DNA of 64,000 nt from Massilia sp. erpn (GTDB lineage Bacteria > Pseudomonadota > Gammaproteobacteria > Burkholderiales > Burkholderiaceae_D): positions 4,650,001 to 4,714,000 of the forward strand of contig NZ_CP053748.1 in the NCBI RefSeq assembly GCF_024400215.1, in the 5' to 3' direction. Positions 1-8,363 of the stretch are shown piece after piece (position 1 is the stretch's first letter; every line of letters starts with the position of its first letter). The notes beneath the pieces are model-generated. The model was given only the letters and a program-made list of their open reading frames with translations, did no database searches and was not told the origin of the DNA. The position numbers and the translations under genes were made by a program.

Positions 1-1172
1 CGGTCGATGAAGAGGTCACGCAGCGGCTCGTCGCCCGCCGCCGAGGCCGCTTGCAAGCCGCCCAGGCGGCGGAAGAACAGGGTAAAGTCGGCGTGATTGG
101 CCTGCAGCAGCTCGAACATGGCGTCGAACAGGGCGCGGTCTTCCTCGCGCTCCTCTTTCAGGCCGAGCTTGGCGTGCAGCAGGCGGTCGATGGCGGTGGC
201 GAACTCGGGTTGGTAGACGTCGAGGGTGGCCTGGGCGACGTCCACTTCGCCGATCAGGGGCAGCAGGGCTTGTGCCAGCGCATAGCAGTTCCAGTGGCCG
301 ATCTGCGGCTGCATGGCATAGGAATAGCGGCCTTGCTGATCGCTGTGGTTGCAGATGTGCCGGGGATCGAAGGCTTCCATGAAGCCGAAGGGGCCGTAAT
401 CGAGGGTTTGGCCGAGAATGGACATATTGTCGGTGTTCAGCACGCCATGCATGAAGCCGACCGCCTGCCATTGGGCGACCAGGCGCGCCGTGCGCCGTGC
501 GACTTCTTCCAGCAGGGCGGCATAGGGATTGGCCGCCGCCAGCAGGTCGGGGTAGAAGCGGCCGATCACATAGTCGGCCAGGATTTTCAGCTCGTCCGGT
601 TTGTTCTTGTAGAACCAGTGTTCGAAGGAGCCGAAGCGCACGAAGCTGGGCGCCATGCGGATCACCACGGCCGCCGTCTCGATGCTTTCGCGCACCACGC
701 CCTGGTCCGAGCCGGCCACCGAGAGGGCGCGCGACGTCGGGATGCCGAGCGCATGCATGGCTTCCGAGCACAGGAATTCGCGGATCGAAGAGCGCAGTAC
801 GGCGCGGCCGTCGCCCATGCGCGAGTAGGGCGTCAGGCCGCTGCCCTTCCATTGCAGTTCCAGCGGCCCCTCGGCGCCGGCGACATCGCCCAGCAGGATG
901 GCGCGGCCGTCGCCGAGCTGGCCGGCCCAGACGCCGAACTGGTGGCCGGAATACACGGCGGCCAGCGGCTGGGAACGGTCGGGCACGCGGTTGCCGATCA
1001 GCACATCCACGCCGTCCGGCGTTGCCAGTGCGGCCACATCGAGGCCGGCCAGTTGGGCGGCGGCTGGGCTGAGCGCCACCAGATAGGGCGCCGGCAGGGG
1101 CGTCGGCATCAGACGCGTATAGAAAGCCGGCGGCAGGCTGGCGAAGGAATTGTCCAGAGGCAGGGAGAAAAT
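1..1172 (-). CDS. selO: Protein adenylyltransferase SelO (YdiU/UPF0061), C-terminus cut by window edge
   Basis: SelO is a pseudokinase-fold enzyme that transfers AMP from ATP to protein hydroxyl groups, linked to oxidative stress. The minus-strand frame carries the family blocks [71 protein letters not shown] and [13 protein letters not shown], and ends at the window edge within LRDLFID, so about 100 residues are missing. The start is uncertain. Between the in-frame TAA at 1230-1232 and the conserved N-terminus there is no ATG, GTG or TTG; the first in-frame ATG is at 1107-1109, inside the conserved region. I set the end at a possible ATT codon (1170-1172). The family call is secure; the start is not. 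Confidence 0.9.
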   Translation of the reverse strand, partial: MFSLPLDNSFASLPPAFYTRLMPTPLPAPYLVALSPAAAQLAGLDVAALATPDGVDVLIGNRVPDRSQPLAAVYSGHQFGVWAGQLGDGRAILLGDVAGAEGPLELQWKGSGLTPYSRMGDGRAVLRSSIREFLCSEAMHALGIPTSRALSVAGSDQGVVRESIETAAVVIRMAPSFVRFGSFEHWFYKNKPDELKILADYVIGRFYPDLLAAANPYAALLEEVARRTARLVAQWQAVGFMHGVLNTDNMSILGQTLDYGPFGFMEAFDPRHICNHSDQQGRYSYAMQPQIGHWNCYALAQALLPLIGEVDVAQATLDVYQPEFATAIDRLLHAKLGLKEEREEDRALFDAMFELLQANHADFTLFFRRLGGLQAASAAGDEPLRDLFID

Positions 1173-1385
1173 GGCAGTTCCGATCGGTAAGGGCTGGTAA
1201 AGCGCGGATTTTAACGCATAGCAGCGATTTTATTGCGGCCACCCTGGATTGCAAGAGGGCTTTACATCTGCTGACAAAAGCTGGCCTTTCTATACTGCAT
1301 TGCAGCATGGAAATCGGTTGACGGCAGCCCGTGGCGCATCCGACACTCGTTATGAAAAAAACAAATCCGGCACACAGGAGCCCGC

Positions 1386-3053
1386 ATGCCCGTCTTGCCT
1401 TCCAGCCCCCTGATGGGGCAAATGATGGAGGAGCCGCTGCTCATCTCCAGCATCATCGAGTTTGCCGCCCGCCATTACGGCTCCAGTGAAATCGTCTCGC
1501 GCCGCGTGGAAGGCGATCTCCACCGCTACACCTACCGCGAATGCCGTCTGCGCGCCTGCCGCTTGGCCAATGCCTTGCACTGGCTGGGCGTGCGCATGGG
1601 CGACCGGGTGGCGACCCTGGCCTGGAACGGCTACCGCCACCTGGAAGCGTATTACGCCGTGTCCGGCTCGGGCGCGGTGCTGCACACGATCAACCCGCGC
1701 CTGCATCCCGACCAGCTGGCCTATATCATCAACCACGCCGAAGACCAGTACCTGCTGTTCGACCTGAACCTGCTGCCCCTGGTGGAAGCGGTGGCGCCGC
1801 ATTGCAAGGGCGTCAAAGGCTATATCCTACTGGCCGGCCCCGAGCATCTGCCGGCCGAGACCAAGATTCCCGAGCTGATGAGCTATGAGGCGCTGATCGC
1901 CACCCATTCCGACGATTTCGCCTGGCCCAAATTCGATGAGAATTCGGCCGCCTCGCTGTGCTACACCTCGGGCACGACCGGCAATCCGAAAGGCGCGCTG
2001 TACTCGCACCGCTCGACCGTGCTGCATGCCTACGGCTCGGCCATGCCGAACGCGCTGAACGTGTCGTCGCGCGACACGGTGCTGCCGGTGGTGCCGATGT
2101 TCCATGTGAATGCCTGGGGCTTGCCGTACTCCGTGCCGCTGTCGGGCGCCAAGCTGGTCTTTCCCGGCTGCGCACTGGACGGCAAATCGCTGTACGAATT
2201 GTTCGAAGGCGAAAAAGTCAGCTTCTCGGCGGGTGTGCCGACCGTCTGGCTAGGCCTGGTCAACCATGTGCTGCAGCATGGCCTGAAGTTTTCGACCTTC
2301 CGCCGCACCGTGATCGGCGGCGCGGCCTGTTCGCCGACGCTGATGAATACCCTGATCGATGAGCTGGACGTGGACGTGATCCACGCCTGGGGCATGACCG
2401 AGATGTCGCCGCTCGGCACGGCCGGCGGCCTGTTGGCGCGCCACCTGGAATTGCCGCGCGAGGAGCAGCGCAAGGTGCTGCTGAAACAGGGCCACGCCAT
2501 CTATGGCGTCGACATGCGCATCGTCGACGACGAGGGCAAGCTGCTGCCCTGGGATGGCAGCAGCTATGGCCATCTGCAGGTGCGCGGGCCCTGGATCATC
2601 CATTCCTATTTCAAGGAGGAGGGCGGCCAGGTGCTGGAGGATGGCTGGTTCCCCACCGGCGATGTGGCCACCATCGACGCCGACGGCTATATGCAGATCA
2701 CCGACCGCAGCAAGGATGTGATCAAGTCGGGCGGCGAGTGGATCGGCACCATCGACCTGGAAAATATTGCCATGTCGCATCCGGCCGTGCTGCAAGCCGC
2801 CTGCATCGGCGTGCGCCACCCGAAATGGGATGAACGTCCCTTGCTGATCGTGGTCTGCAAGCCTGGGCAGAGCGTGAGCCGCGCGGACTTGCTGCAGTTT
2901 TACGAGGGCAAGGTCGCCAAATGGTGGTTGCCCGACGATGTGGTCTTCACGGAAGCGCTGCCGGTGGGTGGCACGGGCAAGATCCAGAAGAACAAGCTGC
3001 GCGAGCAATTCCGTAATTACCAACTGGCAACGTCAGAAACCCCGACAACATAA
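1386..3053 (+). CDS. Fatty acyl-CoA synthetase (AMP-forming, medium/long-chain type)
   Basis: 555-residue ANL-superfamily ligase that activates a fatty or related carboxylic acid to acyl-AMP and then acyl-CoA. The P-loop [11 protein letters not shown] lies near residues 193-203, followed by the adenine/acyl motif [12 protein letters not shown], the hinge [21 protein letters not shown] and the C-terminal catalytic lysine in [11 protein letters not shown]. The stretch normally reading SGGEWISSIDLEN is [13 protein letters not shown] here, a small change. The ATG is preceded by a good ribosome binding site (ACAGGAG). This subgroup includes acyl-CoA ligases related to DmdB and to long-chain ligases; the substrate cannot be fixed from sequence. 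It stands alone, and a beta-oxidation enzyme lies 5 kb downstream. Confidence 0.9.
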   Translation: MPVLPSSPLMGQMMEEPLLISSIIEFAARHYGSSEIVSRRVEGDLHRYTYRECRLRACRLANALHWLGVRMGDRVATLAWNGYRHLEAYYAVSGSGAVLHTINPRLHPDQLAYIINHAEDQYLLFDLNLLPLVEAVAPHCKGVKGYILLAGPEHLPAETKIPELMSYEALIATHSDDFAWPKFDENSAASLCYTSGTTGNPKGALYSHRSTVLHAYGSAMPNALNVSSRDTVLPVVPMFHVNAWGLPYSVPLSGAKLVFPGCALDGKSLYELFEGEKVSFSAGVPTVWLGLVNHVLQHGLKFSTFRRTVIGGAACSPTLMNTLIDELDVDVIHAWGMTEMSPLGTAGGLLARHLELPREEQRKVLLKQGHAIYGVDMRIVDDEGKLLPWDGSSYGHLQVRGPWIIHSYFKEEGGQVLEDGWFPTGDVATIDADGYMQITDRSKDVIKSGGEWIGTIDLENIAMSHPAVLQAACIGVRHPKWDERPLLIVVCKPGQSVSRADLLQFYEGKVAKWWLPDDVVFTEALPVGGTGKIQKNKLREQFRNYQLATSETPTT

Positions 3054-3141
3054 ACGCATCCTGTCGGGAAACTTTACATTTGAAAGTAAATAGATCTGGC
3101 CTTAAAAGCTAAGTCATTGATTAATAGCATTTCCCGTTCCT

Positions 3142-3156
3142 TGGCATGGCTTATGC
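3142..3156 (+). promoter_or_regulatory. Probable sigma-54 (-24/-12) promoter for the PEP-CTERM gene
   Basis: TGGCATGGCTTATGC has GG at -24 and GC at -12 with the exact spacing of RpoN promoters, 36 bases before the ATG at 3192. PEP-CTERM genes are known to be preceded by such sites and controlled by the PrsK/PrsR pair. Neither prsK nor prsR is in this window. Confidence 0.7.
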
Positions 3157-3191
3157 GTGCTTGCAAATCGCAACTAACCTGGGGAACGGAA

Positions 3192-3908
3192 ATGAAAAAC
3201 TGGAAGAGGCCTCTTCGGCTGGCGGCAGCAGTGCTGCTGGTCATGGCTGGCACGGCATCGCAGTCGCATGCCGGCTTGCTGACGATCGAATTCTCCAACG
3301 CCGGAGCCTTCTCCGGCAATGCGCCTCCTGGCTCGCCGGGAGTCTACGCCAAGGCGGTATTCGATGACGGCGGCGGTACCGGCACGGTAACGCTGACTAT
3401 GAGCGTGCTCAGCAATCTCCTCGTTGGCGCTTATGTCAACGATTGGTACTTTAACGTTGATCCGGGTAAAGCCTTGCCAGGCATTGCCTTCTCATCGGGA
3501 ACGGCGGCATCGTCAATCACAGAAGGCACGGATTGCTGCAAGGCTGATGGTGTCGGCGGCGACTACGACATCTACTTCGCATTTCCGACGGCAAATCCGG
3601 GGCAACTGGCGCGCAATGCCACCTCGGTGTACACCCTGACCGGCACCGGGCTGACGGCAAGTTCTTTTGACTTCCTGTCGACGCCGAAGCAGGATGGCGG
3701 CAGTTATATCGGCGCAGTCCATGTGCAGGGGTATAACGACAGCGTCTGGCTGGGCGGCACCAAAGGGAGTAATGGCGGTGGCGGTGGTGGTGGTGGCGGC
3801 GGTTCGGGCGGGGAGGTGCCGGAGCCGGGAAGCTTGCTGCTGGTCGGTCTTGGCCTGCTGTCCTTGGGCCTGGGCCGGAAATTGCGCCTTGGTTCGAAGA
3901 CGGAATGA
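3192..3908 (+). CDS. PEP-CTERM sorting-domain protein
   Basis: 238-residue exported protein. A Sec signal peptide covers about residues 1-28 (hydrophobic LRLAAAVLLVMAGTASQSHA). The mature part is not recognised. It ends in a poly-glycine linker and the tripartite sorting signal: VPEPGS, a hydrophobic helix (LLLVGLGLLSLGLG) and a basic tail (RKLRLG). Such proteins are cleaved by an exosortase and go to the outer surface or matrix. The start at 3192 is preferred over an upstream in-frame ATG at 3117 because the signal peptide begins here, a GGGGAACGGA ribosome site precedes it, and 3117 lies upstream of the probable sigma-54 promoter. No exosortase gene is seen in the window. Confidence 0.88.
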   Translation: MKNWKRPLRLAAAVLLVMAGTASQSHAGLLTIEFSNAGAFSGNAPPGSPGVYAKAVFDDGGGTGTVTLTMSVLSNLLVGAYVNDWYFNVDPGKALPGIAFSSGTAASSITEGTDCCKADGVGGDYDIYFAFPTANPGQLARNATSVYTLTGTGLTASSFDFLSTPKQDGGSYIGAVHVQGYNDSVWLGGTKGSNGGGGGGGGGGSGGEVPEPGSLLLVGLGLLSLGLGRKLRLGSKTE

Positions 3909-3930
3909 GGATCCTGCTCGTTCCTCTCCA

Positions 3931-3960
3931 AGAAAAGCCCCGCGGTTGCGGGGCTTTTCT
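3931..3960. terminator. Bidirectional rho-independent terminator
   Basis: Inverted repeat AGAAAAGCCCCGC / GCGGGGCTTTTCT with a 4-base loop, T-rich on both sides. It lies between the convergent PEP-CTERM gene and the first subtilase gene and would end transcription of both. Confidence 0.85.
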
Positions 3961-3972
3961 TTTAGGTAAAGC

Positions 3973-5802
3973 TTATTTGCTTACTTGCACGGAGCTGGTG
4001 GAGCGGTTCCCGGCCTTGTCGGTCGCAACAGTCTGGAGCGTATGCTGGCCGGCGCTCAGGCCGCCCGTTTTCCAGGTGTAAGACAGGCTGCTGCCGCTGC
4101 CGTTCGCCTTGAGCTGGCCGTCGATATACAGCGCCAGCGAAATACCGGCGGCACCGCCATTGTCGGAAGCGTTCACCTTCACATTGACATTGCCGCTGAC
4201 TCTGCCGGATACCGGATTGGTGATCCTGACGGTGGGCGCTTGCGTGTCCTTGTTGACAACGGAAGTGCTGTTGGCGACGTTGACGGAAACCGGCGTGGAG
4301 GAAGCCATATTGCCCGCCGCATCGTAAGCCACGGCGACCAGCGCTGCCATGCCGTTCGCCACGCCTTTGGAATCCCAGGAGAAGGCGTACGGCGCGCTGT
4401 TGTCGCTGGCCACCACGGTGTTGTTGACCTTGAGGTCGACGCGCGCCACGCCGACATTATCCGTTGCGTTGACATTTACGGTCACGGCGCCAGTGACCGA
4501 GCTGCTGGCCGAGGGTGAAGCGATGGCGACGGTCGGCGCGCTCGTGTCCTTGCTCACGGTGGCGGTGGCGCTGCGCGCGGCGGCCACGGCGGCGGCGGCG
4601 TTCACGCGGCCGTTGCCGAAGTAGATGTCGCGGCCCGGCGTGCCGAGGTCCACGGCGGTCGCGTACAGCAGGCTTTCGATCTTGCCGCCGTCCAGGCCCG
4701 GATTGGCGGACATCATCAGCGCCGCCACGCCGGCGACGACCGGGCTGGCGAAGGAGGTGCCGTTCCAGGCGCTGTAGCCGCCGCTCATATTGGTGGTATA
4801 GATATAGGAACCGGGCGCCGACAGCGAAACGAAGCTGCCATAGCTGGAGAAGCTGGAGCGGGCATCGGCGCTGTCGGTGGCCGACACCGCGATCATGCTC
4901 GTGGTCGGCGCATAACCCTCATCGCGGTTGTTATTGCCGGCCGCGACGAACAGCAGGCCGCCTTTGCTCTTCAGATAATTGGCCGCGCTCTGGACGGCCG
5001 CACTGGCGGGAACGCTGTCGTAGCTGAGGTTCACCACGCGGGCGCCATGATCGGCGGCGTAAGTCACGCCGCTGGCCATGGTCGAATAGTAGGCGTAGCA
5101 GGAACCGCTGGCATCCTTGAAAGCGATGCGCACCGGCATGATTTTGGCGTTGCCCGCCACGCCGGCCACCCCGGCGCCATTGTCCATGGCTGCGGCTGCG
5201 ACGCCGGCCACGGCCGTGCCGTGGCCGCAGACATCGCTGGTGTCGGCATTATTGCCGTCGACGTTCCAGCCGGCCACTATGCGCGGCGCCAGATCCGGAT
5301 GGGCACCGTAGACGCCGCTGTCGAGGATGGCGATGGTCACGCCGGCACCTTGCGCCATATCCCAGGCGGCCGGCGCGCCGATCTTGGCGATATGCCATTC
5401 GCTACCCAGATAGGGGTCGTTCGCGGTGGCGCTCAGCTTGACGCGGCGGTCCAGCTCCACATATTTGAACTGCGGATCCTTGCGCAGTTTTGCGAGCGCG
5501 GCTTTTTCCGAGCCCTGCGGCAGGTCGATCATGTGAATATTGCTTTGCCCCACCTTGCGGCGTTTGCCCTTGTGCGGCCGGATGGCCTCGTCAAAGCCGG
5601 CCTCGGTCACGCCTTCGCGCGGCTCGACCAGGATGCGACCGTGGGCGTATTCGCTGTCAGCCAGATCTTCGTCCTGCTGAACGTGTTGGGGTTTGCCAGC
5701 CTGCGCCGGCGGTGTGACGGCGGTCAGGGCGGCGGCGGTGGCGAGGATGGAGGCGGAAAGGAAGGTGTTGCTTTGCGGGAAAATAGTCGCGCGCTTCTTC
5801 AT
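3973..5802 (-). CDS. Secreted S8 (subtilisin-like) serine peptidase with two Ig-like domains, copy 1
   Basis: 609 residues. Signal peptide about 1-35 (ending TPPAQA), an inhibitor-I9-like propeptide about 50-120, and the subtilase domain about 130-415 with Asp161 (AILDSGV), His194 (CGHGTAVAG), oxyanion Asn290 (AAGN) and Ser350 (NGTSFASP). Two tandem bacterial Ig-like modules follow (about 425-515 and 520-609), each with TDNVGVARVDL- or SDNGGAAGISL-type strands. It is a close paralogue of the next gene, same strand and same architecture, most likely a tandem duplication. No strong Shine-Dalgarno is seen before the ATG, and unlike copy 2 its leader has no recognisable riboswitch. Function: extracellular protein degradation. 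Confidence 0.93.
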   Translation of the reverse strand: MKKRATIFPQSNTFLSASILATAAALTAVTPPAQAGKPQHVQQDEDLADSEYAHGRILVEPREGVTEAGFDEAIRPHKGKRRKVGQSNIHMIDLPQGSEKAALAKLRKDPQFKYVELDRRVKLSATANDPYLGSEWHIAKIGAPAAWDMAQGAGVTIAILDSGVYGAHPDLAPRIVAGWNVDGNNADTSDVCGHGTAVAGVAAAAMDNGAGVAGVAGNAKIMPVRIAFKDASGSCYAYYSTMASGVTYAADHGARVVNLSYDSVPASAAVQSAANYLKSKGGLLFVAAGNNNRDEGYAPTTSMIAVSATDSADARSSFSSYGSFVSLSAPGSYIYTTNMSGGYSAWNGTSFASPVVAGVAALMMSANPGLDGGKIESLLYATAVDLGTPGRDIYFGNGRVNAAAAVAAARSATATVSKDTSAPTVAIASPSASSSVTGAVTVNVNATDNVGVARVDLKVNNTVVASDNSAPYAFSWDSKGVANGMAALVAVAYDAAGNMASSTPVSVNVANSTSVVNKDTQAPTVRITNPVSGRVSGNVNVKVNASDNGGAAGISLALYIDGQLKANGSGSSLSYTWKTGGLSAGQHTLQTVATDKAGNRSTSSVQVSK

Positions 5803-5961
5803 GGGGGAGTCCAGTTTTAATAATATGCAAAGTTGTCGGGCGTCATTCTAGCAAAGCATAATGCTGAGCTAAATCAATAACTTACGGCAATTATGCGCAG
5901 CAACTATCAATACAATAATTGAATTTGATAGTGTTAAGCCGCGTTGATTCGGTGCAAATAA

Positions 5962-5985
5962 AAAACCGGGCAATTGCCCGGTTTT
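5962..5985 (-). terminator. Rho-independent terminator of subtilase copy 2
   Basis: AAAACCGGGCAATTGCCCGGTTTT, a perfect palindrome 16 bases downstream of the stop at 6002, followed on the minus strand by a T-run. Confidence 0.85.
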
Positions 5986-6001
5986 CAGAGGAGGGCGGGT
6001 A

Positions 6002-7774
6002 TCAGCGGGTGACTTGCACGCTGCTGCTGGTGGTGTTGCCGGCGGCATCCTTGGCCACGACCTGGATGGTGTGGGTGCCGCTGGTTTCCTTGCGGGTGTT
6101 CCAGCTGTAACCCAGGCTGCTGCCGGTGCCGGACGCTTTCTTCGCGCCATCGATGTACAGGGTCAGCGAGATGCCGGCCGCGCCATTGTTATCGGCCGCG
6201 CTGATGCTGACGTTGACGGTGCCGCTGACTGCGCCGGAGGTCGGGTTGGCGATGGCGACGGTCGGTGGCGTGGTGTCTTTCACTGGAGCGGGAACGCCGT
6301 TGGCCACGTTGACCGAGATCGGGGTGGAGGAGGCGACATTGCCGGCAGCGTCATACGCCACCGCAACCAGTTGCGCCATGCCGTTCGCGGCGCCGTTGGA
6401 ATCCCAGGCGAAGGAGAAGGGGCCGGCGGTATCGGTGGCCACCACAGTGCCGTTCACTTTCAGATCGACGCGGGTCACGCCGACGTTGTCGCTGCTGCTG
6501 GTGGTGACGGCAACGGTGCCGGACACGGTGCTGTTGGCCAGCGGGGCCGCCAGGGAAATGCTCGGTGCGGTGGTGTCGGCTGGCGGCGCATAGTTCTTGG
6601 CGGCCTGCACGGCGGCGCCGGCATCCACGCGGCCGTAGCCGAAGATCGGATCGCGGCCGGCGGCGCCCAGGTCGGCGGCGGTGGAGAACAGCAGGCTTTC
6701 GATCTTGCTGCTGTCGAGGGCTGGGTTGGCGGCCATCATCAGGGCGCCGACACCGGCGGCGACCGGGCTGGCGAAGGAGGTGCCATTCCAGGCGCTGTAG
6801 CCGAGGCTGTTGTTGGTGGTGTAAATGTAGGAGCCAGGTGCGGCCAGCGAGACGAAGTTGCCGTAGCTGGAGAAGCTGGAGCGCGCGTCGCTGCTGTCGG
6901 TGGCCGACACGGCGATCAGGCTGGTGCTGGGAGCGAAGCCCTCGTCGCGGTTGTTGTTGCCGGCGGCGATGAACACCAGGCCGCCTTTGTTCTTCATATA
7001 CTGCGACGCGCTCTGAATGGCCGAGCTGCCTGCGGCGCCGTCAAAGCTGACGTTGGCGATGCGGGCGCCATGGTCGGCTGCCCAGGTGATGCCGCTGGCG
7101 ATGGTGCTGTAGTAGGCGTAGCAGCTGTTGCTGGCAGTATCCAGGTAGGCAATACGCACCGGCATGATCTTGGCTTGGCCTGCGACACCGGCCACGCCGG
7201 CGCCGTTGTTGGTGGCGGCGGCAGCGCTGCCGGCGACGGCCGTGCCATGGCCGCAGACGTCGGAAGTGTCGGTATTGCTGCCGTAGATGTTGTAGCCGGC
7301 GACCAGGTTAGGGGCCAGGTCGGGGTGGGCGCCGTTCACGCCGGAGTCCAGGATGGCGATGACGACGCCGGCGCCTTGCGTGATATCCCAGGCGGCCGGG
7401 GCGTTGATCTTGGCCTGGTGCCATTCGCTGCCCATATAGGGGTCGTTGACGGCCATGCTGACTTTGACGCGCTTGTCCAGTTCGGCGAACTTCACGCCTG
7501 GGTGTTTTTTCAGCTGGGCCAGCACGGCTTGTTCATTGGCGCCGGATGGCAGTTCGACGACGTGCAGATTGCTCTGGCCCATCTTGCGGCGCTTGCCGCC
7601 GTGCGGCTTGAGCATGGTTTCGAATTCGGTGGCGGTCAGGCCGGCGCGGGCTTCTACCAGGAGGCGGCCACGGGCAAATTCCGCGTTATCGTTCGCGGCG
7701 AAGGCAGGTGCGGCCAGGGTTGCCAGGGCGGTTGCGATTGCTGCGGAGAAGGCCGGGGTGGTGATGAATTTCAT
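6002..7774 (-). CDS. Secreted S8 (subtilisin-like) serine peptidase with two Ig-like domains, copy 2, riboswitch-controlled
   Basis: 590 residues from the ATG at 7774; upstream in-frame codons run back into the riboswitch and are not coding. Signal peptide about 1-27 (ending APAFAAN), propeptide about 35-105, catalytic Asp143 (AILDSGV), His176 (CGHGTAVAG) and Ser333 (NGTSFASP), then two Ig-like modules ending in SVQVTR. It parallels the neighbouring copy along its whole length. A probable ribosome site (AGGA) lies before the start. The 5' leader contains a GEMM-I aptamer (7893-7980), so expression of this exported protease is probably tuned by a cyclic dinucleotide, which fits a role in matrix remodelling or lifestyle switching. 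That role is inference; the peptidase family is certain. Confidence 0.93.
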   Translation of the reverse strand: MKFITTPAFSAAIATALATLAAPAFAANDNAEFARGRLLVEARAGLTATEFETMLKPHGGKRRKMGQSNLHVVELPSGANEQAVLAQLKKHPGVKFAELDKRVKVSMAVNDPYMGSEWHQAKINAPAAWDITQGAGVVIAILDSGVNGAHPDLAPNLVAGYNIYGSNTDTSDVCGHGTAVAGSAAAATNNGAGVAGVAGQAKIMPVRIAYLDTASNSCYAYYSTIASGITWAADHGARIANVSFDGAAGSSAIQSASQYMKNKGGLVFIAAGNNNRDEGFAPSTSLIAVSATDSSDARSSFSSYGNFVSLAAPGSYIYTTNNSLGYSAWNGTSFASPVAAGVGALMMAANPALDSSKIESLLFSTAADLGAAGRDPIFGYGRVDAGAAVQAAKNYAPPADTTAPSISLAAPLANSTVSGTVAVTTSSSDNVGVTRVDLKVNGTVVATDTAGPFSFAWDSNGAANGMAQLVAVAYDAAGNVASSTPISVNVANGVPAPVKDTTPPTVAIANPTSGAVSGTVNVSISAADNNGAAGISLTLYIDGAKKASGTGSSLGYSWNTRKETSGTHTIQVVAKDAAGNTTSSSVQVTR

Positions 7775-7804
7775 GGTAGCGAGTCCTATATTTCCAAAGT
7801 TCTG

Positions 7805-7821
7805 AAAAAGTAAGGACTGCC
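7805..7821 (-). terminator. Candidate expression platform (conditional terminator) of the riboswitch
   Basis: On the minus strand GGCAGTCCT is followed by TACTTTTT. It can pair over 9 bases with the last aptamer arm at 7899-7907. The loop is long (77 bases), so control at translation is an alternative. Confidence 0.5.
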
Positions 7822-7892
7822 GCCTGCCCGGTGAGGGACAGATTGGAGACGCCACGCAGGTATGCAAATACCCGTCGTGTGTACGATGTACT

Positions 7893-7980
7893 AAGTCTGG
7901 CAGTCCTGCCGTCATAGAGCCGAAGCTCCTTAGACCGATGACTTTGCGTCCCAGGCTTTCGCCTGGTTTGCCCTTGTCAG
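7893..7980 (-). promoter_or_regulatory. GEMM-I (cyclic di-GMP-I class) riboswitch aptamer
   Basis: Read on the minus strand from 7980, the leader shows the GEMM-I hallmarks in order: AAGGGCAAACC, a hairpin AGGC-GAAA-GCCT with a GNRA loop, the invariant GGGACGCAAAG, then GTCATCGGTCTAAGG, a UUCG-capped hairpin closed by GAGC/GCTC with a CTAAG/TATG internal loop resembling a tetraloop receptor, and a last hairpin GGCAGGACTGCC. These match the well-known Vc2 aptamer block for block. The 3' arm AGGACTGCC (7899-7907) is exactly complementary to GGCAGTCCT (7813-7821), which is followed on the transcript by a U-rich run, giving a plausible terminator that would compete with the aptamer. GGG in the 5' strand favours cyclic di-GMP over cGAMP, but this is not decided. 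Confidence 0.88.
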
Positions 7981-8363
7981 TTAGTTGCTGGATGGAATCT
8001 TATTCCATGAAATGCCGTGTGGCAAGTATTTTATGAGTATTTTTTGATGCCCTATGAAAATAATCTAGGTGGAATAGAAATGTTTAAAAAAATCAGCGTA
8101 ATCAAAGACTTGGATTGCATATCAATTTGAAAGTGATATTACTTTTGAGTAATGAAAATTAATACTTGGAAGTGTTGAAAACAGATTATCTGAGATAATT
8201 ATCTTTCATTGAAAAAACATTAAACTCAAGCCCTGGCTTCTCTATGAAAAGTCATACTTTCGGTAGCTTCTGCGCGTGCGCCAAAAAAAGAAAACGATCG
8301 TTCTTTTGTGGGGTATAGTAGGCTTCCGGAATTCACCAGTTCACACCACAATAAGGAAGAGAC
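7981..8363. other. AT-rich intergenic region with divergent promoters expected
   Basis: About 380 bases without a gene, clearly AT-richer than its surroundings between 8010 and 8220. It must hold the promoter of the riboswitch leader (minus) and that of the beta-oxidation gene (plus). No further conserved element is recognised. Confidence 0.6.

Noticed and set aside
51..1190. 379-codon plus-strand frame and 430-codon minus frame at the window start
   Set aside because: The true coding frame is another minus-strand frame, with unmistakable SelO blocks; these are shadows.
5803..5961. Riboswitch upstream of subtilase copy 1
   Set aside because: No GGGACGCAAAG or GGCAAACC block in the leader; only copy 2 has them.
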